Shown in pieces: positions 14,532-23,397 of a stretch of 55,221 nt of DNA. The translations under genes and the position numbers were made by a program. Numbering within the stretch: the first letter of the stretch is position 1; each line of letters starts with the position of its first letter. The DNA is taken from contig CALVRE010000018.1 in NCBI GenBank assembly GCA_944358455.1, positions 1-55,221 on the forward strand. The letters run 5' to 3'. This DNA is from an uncultured Bacilli bacterium. Lineage in GTDB: Bacteria; Bacillota_I; Bacilli_A; RF39; UBA660. The notes below the pieces were generated by a model. It saw nothing but the letters and a program-made list of their open reading frames with translations, was not told the origin of the DNA and ran no database searches.

Positions 14532-17063
14532 ATGAAAAAGAAGCTAGATAAAAATTATATTGTTTTAATTGTTGTTACTTTATTCATCATCTTTTTTTGT
14601 TTGGGTTTTGGTAATTTATATGGTTCCACCACTGATTGGCTTAGCCAACATAGTGTTTTTCCAGAATATTTTCGTACCCTTTTCTACGAAACGGTGGATT
14701 TATTTCCTGATTTTGCCCCTAATATTGGAGCCGGTCAAAATATTTTTCACTTTTCTTATTACGGACTTTTTAATCCCGTCTATATGATTTCTTATTTATT
14801 TCCATTTATAGAAATGACTGATTATTTAATGTTTATCAGCATATTGTCAATCATTGTTAGTGTTTGTCTCATGTATAAATGGTTAAAAGATCAAGCGTTT
14901 TCTAAAACAATTAGTTTTGTATCAACTTTTTGTTTTTTATGTGCGGCTCCTCTTTTATTCCATTCACATCGTCATTTGATGTTTGTCAATTATATGCCGT
15001 TTTTGCTGCTTGCTTTAATGGGTGTGGATCGTCATTTTGAAAAAGGCAGATCAGGTCTTCTTATTTTTAGTATTTTTCTTATGATTTTATCTAGTTATTA
15101 TTATAGTATTGGTGGGTTATTTGCGATTACCATTTATGGAATCTATGCCTATTTAAGAAAAACAGAAAACGTAACTTGGTCCAATTTATGGAGATCGGTT
15201 GTTCGTTTTGCTGTTCCGGTTTTATTAGGCATTGGATTATCTTGCTTTTTTCTCCTTCCTACTGCTTACGTTATTTTAAATAGTAGAACAGGTATTGTAA
15301 GTGATACTAGTGTTTTATCTGTGTTGTTTCCAAAAATTAATATGGATGCATTGTTATATAGTTCTTATTCTTTGGGGCTTACCGCTATTACGTTTGTCGC
15401 TCTTATTTTTCAATTATTAGCACATGAAAAAGAAAACAAATTTTTATCTATTTCTTTATTATTGTTATTAGTTTTACCGATTTTTTCTTATCTTTTAAAT
15501 GGTGGTTTATATGTGCGAAGTAAAGTGTTGATTCCTTTTCTTCCTGTCTTTATTTTACTCTTGGCTCAATTTTTCTGTCGTGTTAAGAAAAAAGAGATTG
15601 CTTATATTCCCTCTTTTTTATTACTTTTGATTATTACGATTCTGATCATGATTACAGGATATTCTGATCTTCGTTTTTATGGTGATTTAGGAGTTATTAT
15701 CATTGCCCTTATTCTATTTTTAATTTTTCATCGTGAAATGATTCTTTACATTCCTGTCATCATTATTTCTTTTATTGTTGTAATTGGTGCGAATTTAAAC
15801 GAAAATTATGTGAGTGAGGAAGAATATAATCGTATTTTTAGTTCTGATCGCACGACTTTAATCAAGAAAACGATCGCTCAAGATCCGGGTTTTTATCGAA
15901 TGAATCACTTATATGAAGTATCTCATACGATGAATAAGATATACGATGCAAGATATTACCAGACGAGTCTTTATTCTTCTACTTACAATGAAGATTATAA
16001 AGTGTTTTTTGATTCTGAATTTCGTAATGCTCTTCCACTTCGTAATATTTTAGATGAAGTTCAAACGAATAATGCATTGTTTCAAATGTATATGGGTGTT
16101 CGTTATATTGTGACGAGTGAAGAGGTTCCAATTGGTTATGAGAAGATAGAGGAGTTAAATGGGGTATCTGTTTATAAAAATGAGAATGTATTACCTGTTT
16201 TTTATGTATCTAGCGCGATTAGTAGCCTTAGTGAGTATCAAAATACCGTTTATCCTTATAATTTAGAAAATTTGTTTCAGACTGTTGTGGTAGATCATGA
16301 AGTGGATAGTACGGTCGATCATAATATGGAACCAACCAAGCTTTTATCTACGATCAAGGAACAAGGAAGTCATTTAACGATCGAAAAAACAGAGAATGGT
16401 TATTTTGTGAGTGCAAAGAAGAAAGATAAATTAGTGTTGGAATTAGAAACGCCAATTGTTGGGGAACTACTTTTTATCGAAATGAAGCAAGAAGAGATTC
16501 CAAGTTGCTCATCTGGTGATATTAGTATTAAAATAAATGGAATTACCAATAAGTTGACTTGTGAAAGTTGGATGTATTTTAATGAAAATACTAGTTTTGA
16601 ATATATCCTTTCTTCTAATGAACCCATTACGACCTTAGAGATTGAATTTAGCGAAGGAGAATTTCAAATTTCTGATATTCAGACATATGTACTTGATTAT
16701 GAAAGTGTTCGAGGTCGTAGTAATGAGGTGATACCGTTCGAGGTTGATTTAACGAAAACAAAGGGAGACCATATAGAAGGTACAATCGAAGTAACAGAAG
16801 ATGGATATTTCGCAACTACTTTGCCATATGATGAAGGTTTTAAGGTTTTGGTGAATGGTGAATCGCAAGAAATAGAAAAGATCGATACGGCTTTCTTAGG
16901 TTTTCCTATTGAGACCGGAACTTATACGATTACGATCGATTATGAGGCTCCATTATTTCAAGAAGGAAAGATTGTCAGTGTAGTTTTATTCGTTATGACG
17001 ATGACTTTTATTTATTGGGAAAATAGAGAAAAGAAGTTAGGAAATGTGAAAGCAAATCTTTAG
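14532..17063 (+). CDS. YfhO-family multi-pass membrane protein (GT-C-type)
   Basis: An 843-residue membrane protein. A first TM segment at about 8-28 is followed by the YfhO pattern: DWLSQH, an extracellular loop with GAGQNIFHFSYYGLFNPVY, and about twelve hydrophobic segments up to residue 440. A large extracytoplasmic C-terminal part follows, with a last TM near 815-835. YfhO proteins are GT-C-fold glycosyltransferases that move polyprenyl-phosphate-linked sugars onto wall polymers such as lipoteichoic acid. Unlike the YfhO at 41784 it has no GtrA domain and no GT2 neighbour, so it may depend on the other locus. ATG 14532 is chosen for GGTGAT spacing. Confidence 0.88.
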   Translation: MKKKLDKNYIVLIVVTLFIIFFCLGFGNLYGSTTDWLSQHSVFPEYFRTLFYETVDLFPDFAPNIGAGQNIFHFSYYGLFNPVYMISYLFPFIEMTDYLMFISILSIIVSVCLMYKWLKDQAFSKTISFVSTFCFLCAAPLLFHSHRHLMFVNYMPFLLLALMGVDRHFEKGRSGLLIFSIFLMILSSYYYSIGGLFAITIYGIYAYLRKTENVTWSNLWRSVVRFAVPVLLGIGLSCFFLLPTAYVILNSRTGIVSDTSVLSVLFPKINMDALLYSSYSLGLTAITFVALIFQLLAHEKENKFLSISLLLLLVLPIFSYLLNGGLYVRSKVLIPFLPVFILLLAQFFCRVKKKEIAYIPSFLLLLIITILIMITGYSDLRFYGDLGVIIIALILFLIFHREMILYIPVIIISFIVVIGANLNENYVSEEEYNRIFSSDRTTLIKKTIAQDPGFYRMNHLYEVSHTMNKIYDARYYQTSLYSSTYNEDYKVFFDSEFRNALPLRNILDEVQTNNALFQMYMGVRYIVTSEEVPIGYEKIEELNGVSVYKNENVLPVFYVSSAISSLSEYQNTVYPYNLENLFQTVVVDHEVDSTVDHNMEPTKLLSTIKEQGSHLTIEKTENGYFVSAKKKDKLVLELETPIVGELLFIEMKQEEIPSCSSGDISIKINGITNKLTCESWMYFNENTSFEYILSSNEPITTLEIEFSEGEFQISDIQTYVLDYESVRGRSNEVIPFEVDLTKTKGDHIEGTIEVTEDGYFATTLPYDEGFKVLVNGESQEIEKIDTAFLGFPIETGTYTITIDYEAPLFQEGKIVSVVLFVMTMTFIYWENREKKLGNVKANL

Positions 17064-17164
17064 AGGATTATGTTATCTATTGTTGATAGAATAAACGTTA
17101 ATTTTAATCCGATAACATCATAGATATCATTTGTGATTGAAATAACCTTATCTAGTCAGTTTAT
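17064..17164 (+). other. intergenic stretch with one inverted repeat
   Basis: No gene is seen. ATGTTATC (17070-17077) and GATAACAT (17111-17118) could form a long-loop stem in the 3' region of the YfhO transcript, and ATCTAT/GATAGA a smaller one inside. Otherwise nothing recognisable before the terminator. Confidence 0.35.
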
Positions 17165-17189
17165 AGATCGATTAAAATCGATCTTTTTT
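17165..17189 (+). terminator. intrinsic terminator after the YfhO-family gene
   Basis: AGATCGATT pairs perfectly with AATCGATCT, followed by a T-run. Confidence 0.85.
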
Positions 17190-17278
17190 GATCGTAAAAA
17201 ATGTTAAAGTAAGGTGACAAAATTGTAATTGTATCAATATAGAATAAGTGTTATACTTATCTTATATGGAGGTGAATT

Positions 17279-19588
17279 ATGGAGACGATAAGATTTATAC
17301 CGGATAAAGAACGTGGACTTACTTTGGAACAGGTACAGAACAGAATACAACAGGGTCTCTGTAATTATGATACATCAGTTCCTACCAAAACAATCCCTCG
17401 TATTATTCGTGACAATTTTTTTACATTGTTTAATTTTTTAAACTTATTTTTGGGAATTTTAGTATTTTGTACAGGGGCATACAAAAATCTTTTATTTTTA
17501 GGTGTTGTTGTTTGTAATACGTTTATTAGTACTTTTCAAGAAATACGTTCTAAAAAGACAATTGATCGCTTATCTGTTGTTGCAAGTACAAAAGTGCATG
17601 TTATTCGTGGTGGAAAAGAAGAAAATTTAGGAGTAAATGATTTGGTATTGGATGATTTAGTTGTTTATCATCTTGGTAATCAAGTTGTTGTGGATTCGGT
17701 TGTCTTAGAGGGAGAATGCGAAGTAAATGAAGCGTTTATTACAGGAGAAGCGGAACCTGTAGTCAAAAAACGTGGCGATATGATATTATCAGGTAGTTTT
17801 ATTGTAAGTGGGAAATGTAAGGCTTATGTAGAACATATTGGTAATGACAATTATACTTCACAGATATCGAGTGATGCTAAATATATAAAAAAAGTAGATT
17901 CGGAAATGATGAAGTCTTTAAAACAAGTAATCAAGTGGATTTCTATTTGTATCGTACCGATCGGTTTATTGTTGTTTTGGAAACAGATGTCACTGGATGA
18001 TAGTTTGTCTTTAAGTATTATTCATACGGTTGCGGCTTTGATTGGAATGATTCCAGAAGGACTCATTTTACTTACCAGTACTGTACTAGCTGTCAGTGTT
18101 TTGCGATTATCGAAAGAGAATGTTTTGGTACAGGAACTATATTGTATTGAAACGCTAGCTTATGTAGATACTTTATGTTTAGATAAAACCGGAACAATTA
18201 CAGAAGGGTGCATGGAGGTTGTCAAAGTTATTTCTGATCATTCTTCGATCGAACAAGAGATGAGTCGATTTTTGACGGCTTTAAAAGATGATAATGCGAC
18301 TTATCAGGCTTTGCGAACTTATTTTAAAAAAGAAGAGCGTGTTAATGTAGTAGCTGTATATCCTTTTTCTTCGAGTCGAAAATGGTCAGGGGTTACTTTT
18401 AAAGATAGTGGAAGTTACGTTTTGGGAGCACCGGAAATTATTTTAAAGGGCCAGAAGATTGCGGGGCTGGCGGAATATAGTAAAGATCATCGTGTTCTTG
18501 CATTAGCAAAGTCGGAAGATCGTTTTGTGGGAAAGTCGTTACCACGTAATTTGCAATTAGTGGCACTAATTTTATTACGTGATAAGATTCGTGATACGGC
18601 TCCTGAAACCATCGCCTACTTTAAGAAGCAAGGAACAGATATTAAACTGATTTCTGGTGATAATGTAAGTACGGTTAGTGGAATTGCTAAGCGGGTGGGA
18701 ATTACAGGACGTGCCATCGATGCGACGACGTTAAAGACATCAGAAGATTTATTAAATGCTTGTGAAAAATATACGATATTTGGAAGAGTTACGCCTAATC
18801 AGAAAAAAGAATTAGTTCTTGCTTTAAAAAAGAAAGGTCATAAAGTGGCTATGACGGGAGATGGAGTAAACGATGTTTTAGCATTAAAAGAAGCAGACTC
18901 GAGTATTGCGATGGCAAGTGGAAGTGATGCTGCCAGAAGTGTTTCTCAACTCGTGTTATTGGATTCTAATTTTGATGCAATGCCAAAAGTTTTGGCAGAG
19001 GGAAGAAGAACGATTAATAATATTGAGCGAAGTGCGACACTCTTCTTAGTAAAAACCATTTATTCTAGTATTTTATCTGTTCTCTTTATTTTCTTGCCGT
19101 TTTCTTATCCTTTTATGCCGATTCAGATGTCGCTCACGAGTATGTTTACAATTGGGATTCCTTCTTTTGTACTAGCCTTGGAACCTAATAAAGAACTTGT
19201 GAAAGGAAATTTTTTGACGAATGTTTTGAAAAGAGCTTTTCCAGCGGCTTTAGCCATTGTTCTTCACATTGTTTTAATTGCGTCTTTAAGCCCTGTCTTT
19301 CATTTGACGGAGGCAGAAACATCAACTCTTTGCGTGTTTACGATCGGCTATATTGGTTTCTTATTACTTTATAATATTTGTAAACCTTTTAATACGATAC
19401 GAAAGTGTTTATATGGTTTCTTAGTAATTGGTTATATTTTAGGATTTATTGTATTTCGAGATCTTTATTCACTTGCCCATTTAAATTTAAAATTATTATT
19501 TTTTATGGGTGTAATTATGTTGCTCGGATTCTGTATTTATCAATTTAATTATTATATTTATTTAAAATGGTTTTCAAAAGAAATATGA
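17279..19588 (+). CDS. cation-transporting P-type ATPase
   Basis: A 769-residue HAD-IC P-type ATPase. It has a short N-terminus (LTLEQVQNRIQQGLCNY) as in P2-type pumps, the actuator motif TGEAEPV, the M4 motif MIPEGLILL, phosphorylation loop DKTGT with Asp302, the KxxG-type nucleotide domain, hinge TGDGVND, and about six C-terminal TM segments. The PEGL motif and lack of heavy-metal domains place it with the MgtA/CaxP-like Ca2+/Mg2+/Mn2+ exporters rather than Cu/Cd pumps; the ion is not certain. RBS GGAGGTGA. Upstream, AAGGTGACAAAAT...TAGAAT resembles the sequence before clpC. Confidence 0.9.
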   Translation: METIRFIPDKERGLTLEQVQNRIQQGLCNYDTSVPTKTIPRIIRDNFFTLFNFLNLFLGILVFCTGAYKNLLFLGVVVCNTFISTFQEIRSKKTIDRLSVVASTKVHVIRGGKEENLGVNDLVLDDLVVYHLGNQVVVDSVVLEGECEVNEAFITGEAEPVVKKRGDMILSGSFIVSGKCKAYVEHIGNDNYTSQISSDAKYIKKVDSEMMKSLKQVIKWISICIVPIGLLLFWKQMSLDDSLSLSIIHTVAALIGMIPEGLILLTSTVLAVSVLRLSKENVLVQELYCIETLAYVDTLCLDKTGTITEGCMEVVKVISDHSSIEQEMSRFLTALKDDNATYQALRTYFKKEERVNVVAVYPFSSSRKWSGVTFKDSGSYVLGAPEIILKGQKIAGLAEYSKDHRVLALAKSEDRFVGKSLPRNLQLVALILLRDKIRDTAPETIAYFKKQGTDIKLISGDNVSTVSGIAKRVGITGRAIDATTLKTSEDLLNACEKYTIFGRVTPNQKKELVLALKKKGHKVAMTGDGVNDVLALKEADSSIAMASGSDAARSVSQLVLLDSNFDAMPKVLAEGRRTINNIERSATLFLVKTIYSSILSVLFIFLPFSYPFMPIQMSLTSMFTIGIPSFVLALEPNKELVKGNFLTNVLKRAFPAALAIVLHIVLIASLSPVFHLTEAETSTLCVFTIGYIGFLLLYNICKPFNTIRKCLYGFLVIGYILGFIVFRDLYSLAHLNLKLLFFMGVIMLLGFCIYQFNYYIYLKWFSKEI

Positions 19589-19602
19589 TGTATTTCTTTT
19601 TT
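19575..19602 (+). terminator. intrinsic terminator after the P-type ATPase gene
   Basis: AAAAGAAATA pairs with TATTTCTTTT around TGATG, followed by T residues; it overlaps the stop codon. Confidence 0.75.
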
Positions 19603-19604
19603 GA

Positions 19605-19633
19605 TAGACATTTTGGATTAAAACATATACAAT
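19605..19633 (+). promoter_or_regulatory. promoter of the sigma-factor gene
   Basis: TAGACA (19605-19610), 17-bp spacer, TACAAT (19628-19633). GGAGTGAT follows 16 bases later and the start codon is at 19660. Confidence 0.55.
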
Positions 19634-19659
19634 AGTGTATACATTAATGGAGTGATACG

Positions 19660-20529
19660 ATGAAAATGGAATGGGAAGAAGAGCGAGAAAATTGGTCTTT
19701 ACTTTCAAAAAAGGCAATTGATCATTTACGAATGATCAATAGAAAAAGAAAGAAAAAAGAACCGCTTTCTATCTATGAAGAACGGGATTATATTCAAATC
19801 AAAGAGCTTTTGTTATTTGCTTATGAACCGGTTATTTTTAAGGTTCAAAGTATTTATTTTGCTTTTATAGAAGAAAAGGATGATTTGTTTCAAGCTGGTT
19901 ATTTGGGATTGATGAAGGCGATTGATCAGTTTGATGGCTCTGCTTCTTTTTCTACTTATCTTTTGGGAATGGTTCGAAGAGAAATGGAACGTTTCGTTGC
20001 TCGTTCTTCTTATGCGTTGCGTCTACCAGCTAAATTGATACAAGTATATCGAGAATTAGATGAAATACAAAGCGGCATGGAAGAAAACGATTGGAATCAG
20101 TTAATGGAAGCGTATAATCGTCAACATAGAAGTGAAGATCATCTTCAAATGGCAGATTTAGTTTCTTGGTATCAATATCGAGAGATGAGTTCATTTGAAA
20201 CATTAACAGAAGAAAATGACCATATTTCATGGGAAACAATTTCTGATAACAAAAAAGCTTTTGATCGCGAGTTATATCTTCTTGTTCATCGTTATATGAA
20301 AGAAGCCGTAACGGCAAGACAATATGATGTTTTATGTAGTATTTATGGTGTCACTGAAGAAAAATCACTAGCACAGTTAGCTAGAGAACAACATGTGACG
20401 CGTGAGATGATGCGACAAGAAAAAGAAAGAGCGTTACAAAAGGTAAGAAATCGCTTACTCTCTTCAAAAGATCATTTAGTGATAAAGGACTATATACGAG
20501 ATAAGGTCTTTATGAAACGTTTATTTTGA
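19660..20529 (+). CDS. sigma-70 family RNA polymerase sigma factor
   Basis: A 289-residue alternative sigma factor. Region 2 is clear at about residues 45-115: DDLFQAGYLGLMKAIDQFD then SFSTYLLGMVRREM, the core-binding and -10 recognition helices. Region 4 is at about 215-265: RQYDVLCSIYGV then SLAQLAREQHVTREMMRQEK, a helix-turn-helix for the -35. The roughly 100-residue linker with no clear region 3 fits a group 3/4 alternative sigma rather than RpoD. No anti-sigma gene is adjacent. RBS GGAGTGAT. Regulon unknown; the neighbouring P-type ATPase and murE genes have their own transcription signals. Confidence 0.85.
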   Translation: MKMEWEEERENWSLLSKKAIDHLRMINRKRKKKEPLSIYEERDYIQIKELLLFAYEPVIFKVQSIYFAFIEEKDDLFQAGYLGLMKAIDQFDGSASFSTYLLGMVRREMERFVARSSYALRLPAKLIQVYRELDEIQSGMEENDWNQLMEAYNRQHRSEDHLQMADLVSWYQYREMSSFETLTEENDHISWETISDNKKAFDRELYLLVHRYMKEAVTARQYDVLCSIYGVTEEKSLAQLAREQHVTREMMRQEKERALQKVRNRLLSSKDHLVIKDYIRDKVFMKRLF

Positions 20530-20555
20530 AAGAAAGATATTGTCTTTCTTTTTTT
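20529..20555 (+). terminator. intrinsic terminator after the sigma-factor gene
   Basis: AAAGAAAGA pairs with TCTTTCTTT around TATTG, followed by T residues. Confidence 0.75.
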
Positions 20556-20620
20556 GTATAACAAAGATTTGATCTTCCATACTATTTATAGTAAAATAAG
20601 AAACGATGGGAAGTGTTGTT

Positions 20621-21988
20621 ATGAAACTCAAAGTGGATTCTCGTAAGGTTATTCCTGGTGATACTTTTTTAGCGTTACGAGGAGTTGATAGTGATGGACA
20701 TCAATATATTGAAAAAGCGATCGAAAATGGAGCTATAAAAATTATTGCCGAAGAGGGAAGTTATGCGGTGGAAACCGAAATTGTTCCAGATACAAGAGCT
20801 TATTTAGCTACTTATTTAAAGGATTATTACCACGACATGTTATCGAAGTTACAATTGATTGGAATTACGGGAACAAATGGTAAGACGACAAGTGCTTTCT
20901 TGCTTCATAAAGCATTCTATCAAGTGGGGATCAAAGCTGCTTATATTGGAACGGTTGGTTTCTATATGGATGAAAAGGTGCGTTCTTTAAATAATACTAC
21001 TCCTGATTTATATGAACTTTATGCATTATTTGAAGAAGCTTATAAGCAAGGATGTAAAATCATTGTTATGGAAGTCAGTAGTCAAGGTATCGCTTATGGA
21101 AGAATCGAAGGTTTAGAATTCGATCTTGCGATTTTTACGAATTTGACACAAGATCATTTGGATTTTCATAAGTCGATGGGGAACTATGCTTTGGCCAAAC
21201 AACAATTGTTTAAGCAATTAAAAAAAGATGGACTTGCTTTAATTAATGCGGATGATAGTTATAAAGAGTATTTCTTATTGGATCAAAATATTAATGTTAC
21301 ATATGGTTTTACGAATAGTGATTATCAAGTAATTGATTATCAAATGACAAATATCGACACTGTTTTTACATGTCGCTATCATGATGAATTGTATACGTTT
21401 GATATGTCACTTCTTGGAAAGTACAATGTTTATAATGCTTTGGTGACAATTGCTGCTTTACATGAATATGGTGTTTCGTTTGACAAAATTCGTTCTATTT
21501 TTCCACATCTTTCTGCTCCTGTCGGTCGTATGGATATGGTTCGATATCAGACGAATACGATTATTGTCGATTATGCTCATACGCCGGATGCAATCGAAAA
21601 AATTTTAAGGACGGTTGGGGAAGTAGAACCGGAGCACATTTATGTTGTTTTTGGTTGTACGGGAGATCGTGATCGTTTAAAAAGACCAATCATGATGGAA
21701 TTAGTAACCAATTTGGCTGATTATGCTATCATTACGAATGATGATCCTCATGATGAAGATCCAAAACAAATCGTAGCGGATATGATTGACGGTATCGAAA
21801 AAGAAAACTTTGAAGTAATCTTAGATCGTCCTAAAGCGATTGCCAAGGGAATTTCCTTGTTGAAGAGTCATGATGTATTGTTGATTTTAGGAAAAGGCCA
21901 TGAGGAATTTATGATTGTCAAAGACAAGAAGATTCCAATGAATGATAAGAAAATCGTCGAAGATTTATTAAAAGAATATCAAAGATAG
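20621..21988 (+). CDS. murE: MurE-family UDP-MurNAc-tripeptide synthetase, paralogue 1 (DDPH motif)
   Basis: A 455-residue Mur ligase that adds the third peptide residue to UDP-MurNAc-L-Ala-D-Glu. It has an N-terminal MurE domain (KLKVDSRKVIPGDTF), P-loop GITGTNGKTTSAF, the central VMEVSSQGI and the C-terminal VFGCTGDRDRLKRP. The residues that set third-residue specificity, DNPR in meso-DAP enzymes, read DDPH at 374-377, so it may not accept meso-DAP in the usual way. ATG 20621 is chosen over 20606 for GGGAAGTG spacing and alignment with paralogue 2. TAAAAT at 20592-20597 is a likely -10. Confidence 0.9.
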   Translation: MKLKVDSRKVIPGDTFLALRGVDSDGHQYIEKAIENGAIKIIAEEGSYAVETEIVPDTRAYLATYLKDYYHDMLSKLQLIGITGTNGKTTSAFLLHKAFYQVGIKAAYIGTVGFYMDEKVRSLNNTTPDLYELYALFEEAYKQGCKIIVMEVSSQGIAYGRIEGLEFDLAIFTNLTQDHLDFHKSMGNYALAKQQLFKQLKKDGLALINADDSYKEYFLLDQNINVTYGFTNSDYQVIDYQMTNIDTVFTCRYHDELYTFDMSLLGKYNVYNALVTIAALHEYGVSFDKIRSIFPHLSAPVGRMDMVRYQTNTIIVDYAHTPDAIEKILRTVGEVEPEHIYVVFGCTGDRDRLKRPIMMELVTNLADYAIITNDDPHDEDPKQIVADMIDGIEKENFEVILDRPKAIAKGISLLKSHDVLLILGKGHEEFMIVKDKKIPMNDKKIVEDLLKEYQR

Positions 21989-22041
21989 GTGAAATCACCA
22001 TTTTGTTATAGTGTCATAAACTGTAGCAAGAGGTGATTTTT
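21988..22041 (+). promoter_or_regulatory. murE-murE spacer with mutually exclusive hairpins
   Basis: GGTGA (21988-21992) can pair with TCACC (21995-21999). The segment AAATCACC (21992-21999) can instead pair perfectly with GGTGATTT (22032-22039), which contains the Shine-Dalgarno of the second murE and is followed by more T residues. The spacer could therefore attenuate transcription or hide the ribosome site. Confidence 0.4.
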
Positions 22042-23397
22042 TTGAATATTAAGTCCGACTCGAGGAAAATTAAAAAGGGAGACACCTTTGTAGCTTTGAA
22101 GACGTTACAACATGATGGACATGATTATGTTGATGATGCGATTCAAAGAGGCGCTACAAAAGTAGTTGTAGATCATGGGTTATACGATGTGGAAACGATT
22201 GTCGTCGAAGATACGAAAGAGTATTTGATTCAAATGTTAAAAGAGGAATATTATGATCAGATAAAAGATCTTAAATTGATTGGTATGACAGGTACAAATG
22301 GTAAAACGACAACTTGTTTTTGTATTCATGAAGCATTAAATAATCATGGTATGAAATGTGGATATATTGGTACGCTTGGATTTTATATAAAAGATAAGAT
22401 TTGTGATTTACCAAATACGACGCCAGAGATTACAGATATTTATGAGATGTTACTCACATGTAGAGATAAAAATTGTAAAGTAGTAGTGATGGAAGTAAGT
22501 AGTCATGCTCTATCCATGAAGAGAGTCTCTGGTTTAGAATTCAATTATGTAATTTTTAGCAATCTTACGGAAGATCATTTAGATTATCATGCTTCTATGG
22601 AAGAGTATGCTTTGGCCAAACAAAAATTATTTTATATGTTAAAAGAAAATGGAAAAGCGATCATTAATTATGATGATCCATATAAGAATTATTTTTTATT
22701 AGAACAAAATCATAATATTACTTATGGATTTCAAGGTGGTGATTACCAAGTTACCCATTTCGCATTGGGGGGGACAAGGACAGAATTTACGCTTAGTCAT
22801 GGAATGGATATTCCTTATACAACTTCTTTGCTTGGGAAACATAATATCTATAATTTAGTATGTGTGCTCATCGTTTTAGAAAAATTGGGAATCAACCAAG
22901 AAGATCGGGTGGAACTGTGTGAGAAGATGAAAGCACCAGCTGGAAGAATGGATACAATTCTTTATGATACTAATACGATTATTGTCGATTATGCACATAC
23001 ACCAGATGCTGTGGAAAAAATACTAGAAGCGATTCATGAGTTTTCAAAAGGTAATATCATTACCATCATTGGTTGTGGTGGTGATCGTGATCGTAAAAAG
23101 CGTCCGATCATGGCTCATATTGCAACAGCACTTTCTACATATGTTATTTTTACAAACGATAATCCACGTACAGAGGATCCGAAACAAATTTTTCAAGATA
23201 TGGTACAAAACCTTGACAATTCTAATTATGAAATCGTGGAAAATCGAGAAGAAGCCATTATAAAGGGTATACAAATGCTTAAGAAAAATGATATACTTAT
23301 AATATTGGGAAAAGGCCATGAAAATTATCAAGTAATTGGAACAGAAAAAATTGATTTTGATGATAAAGATATAGTAGTAAAAACAATTAGGAGTTGA
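22042..23397 (+). CDS. murE: MurE, meso-diaminopimelate type, paralogue 2 (DNPR motif)
   Basis: A 451-residue Mur ligase. P-loop GMTGTNGKTTTCF, VMEVSSHALSM, GCGGDRDRKKRP and DNPR at 373-376, the classic signature of meso-DAP-adding MurE. I choose TTG 22042 as start: AGAGGTGAT is 5-6 bases upstream, and the resulting N-terminus MNIKSDSRKIKKGDTF aligns residue for residue with paralogue 1. The GTG at 22033 lies inside the Shine-Dalgarno. The TTG start implies lower translation than its neighbour. It ends in TGA overlapping the ATG of mraY. Confidence 0.9.
   Translation: MNIKSDSRKIKKGDTFVALKTLQHDGHDYVDDAIQRGATKVVVDHGLYDVETIVVEDTKEYLIQMLKEEYYDQIKDLKLIGMTGTNGKTTTCFCIHEALNNHGMKCGYIGTLGFYIKDKICDLPNTTPEITDIYEMLLTCRDKNCKVVVMEVSSHALSMKRVSGLEFNYVIFSNLTEDHLDYHASMEEYALAKQKLFYMLKENGKAIINYDDPYKNYFLLEQNHNITYGFQGGDYQVTHFALGGTRTEFTLSHGMDIPYTTSLLGKHNIYNLVCVLIVLEKLGINQEDRVELCEKMKAPAGRMDTILYDTNTIIVDYAHTPDAVEKILEAIHEFSKGNIITIIGCGGDRDRKKRPIMAHIATALSTYVIFTNDNPRTEDPKQIFQDMVQNLDNSNYEIVENREEAIIKGIQMLKKNDILIILGKGHENYQVIGTEKIDFDDKDIVVKTIRS

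Noticed and set aside
12934-17189. Near-identical GATCGATT-type terminators after 10923 and after the YfhO gene, as if flanking an insertion
   Set aside because: The enclosed gltX is a core gene and GATCGA-type sequences are common here; the similarity is better explained by recurrent terminator sequences. It weakens, but does not remove, the insertion idea at the other two loci.
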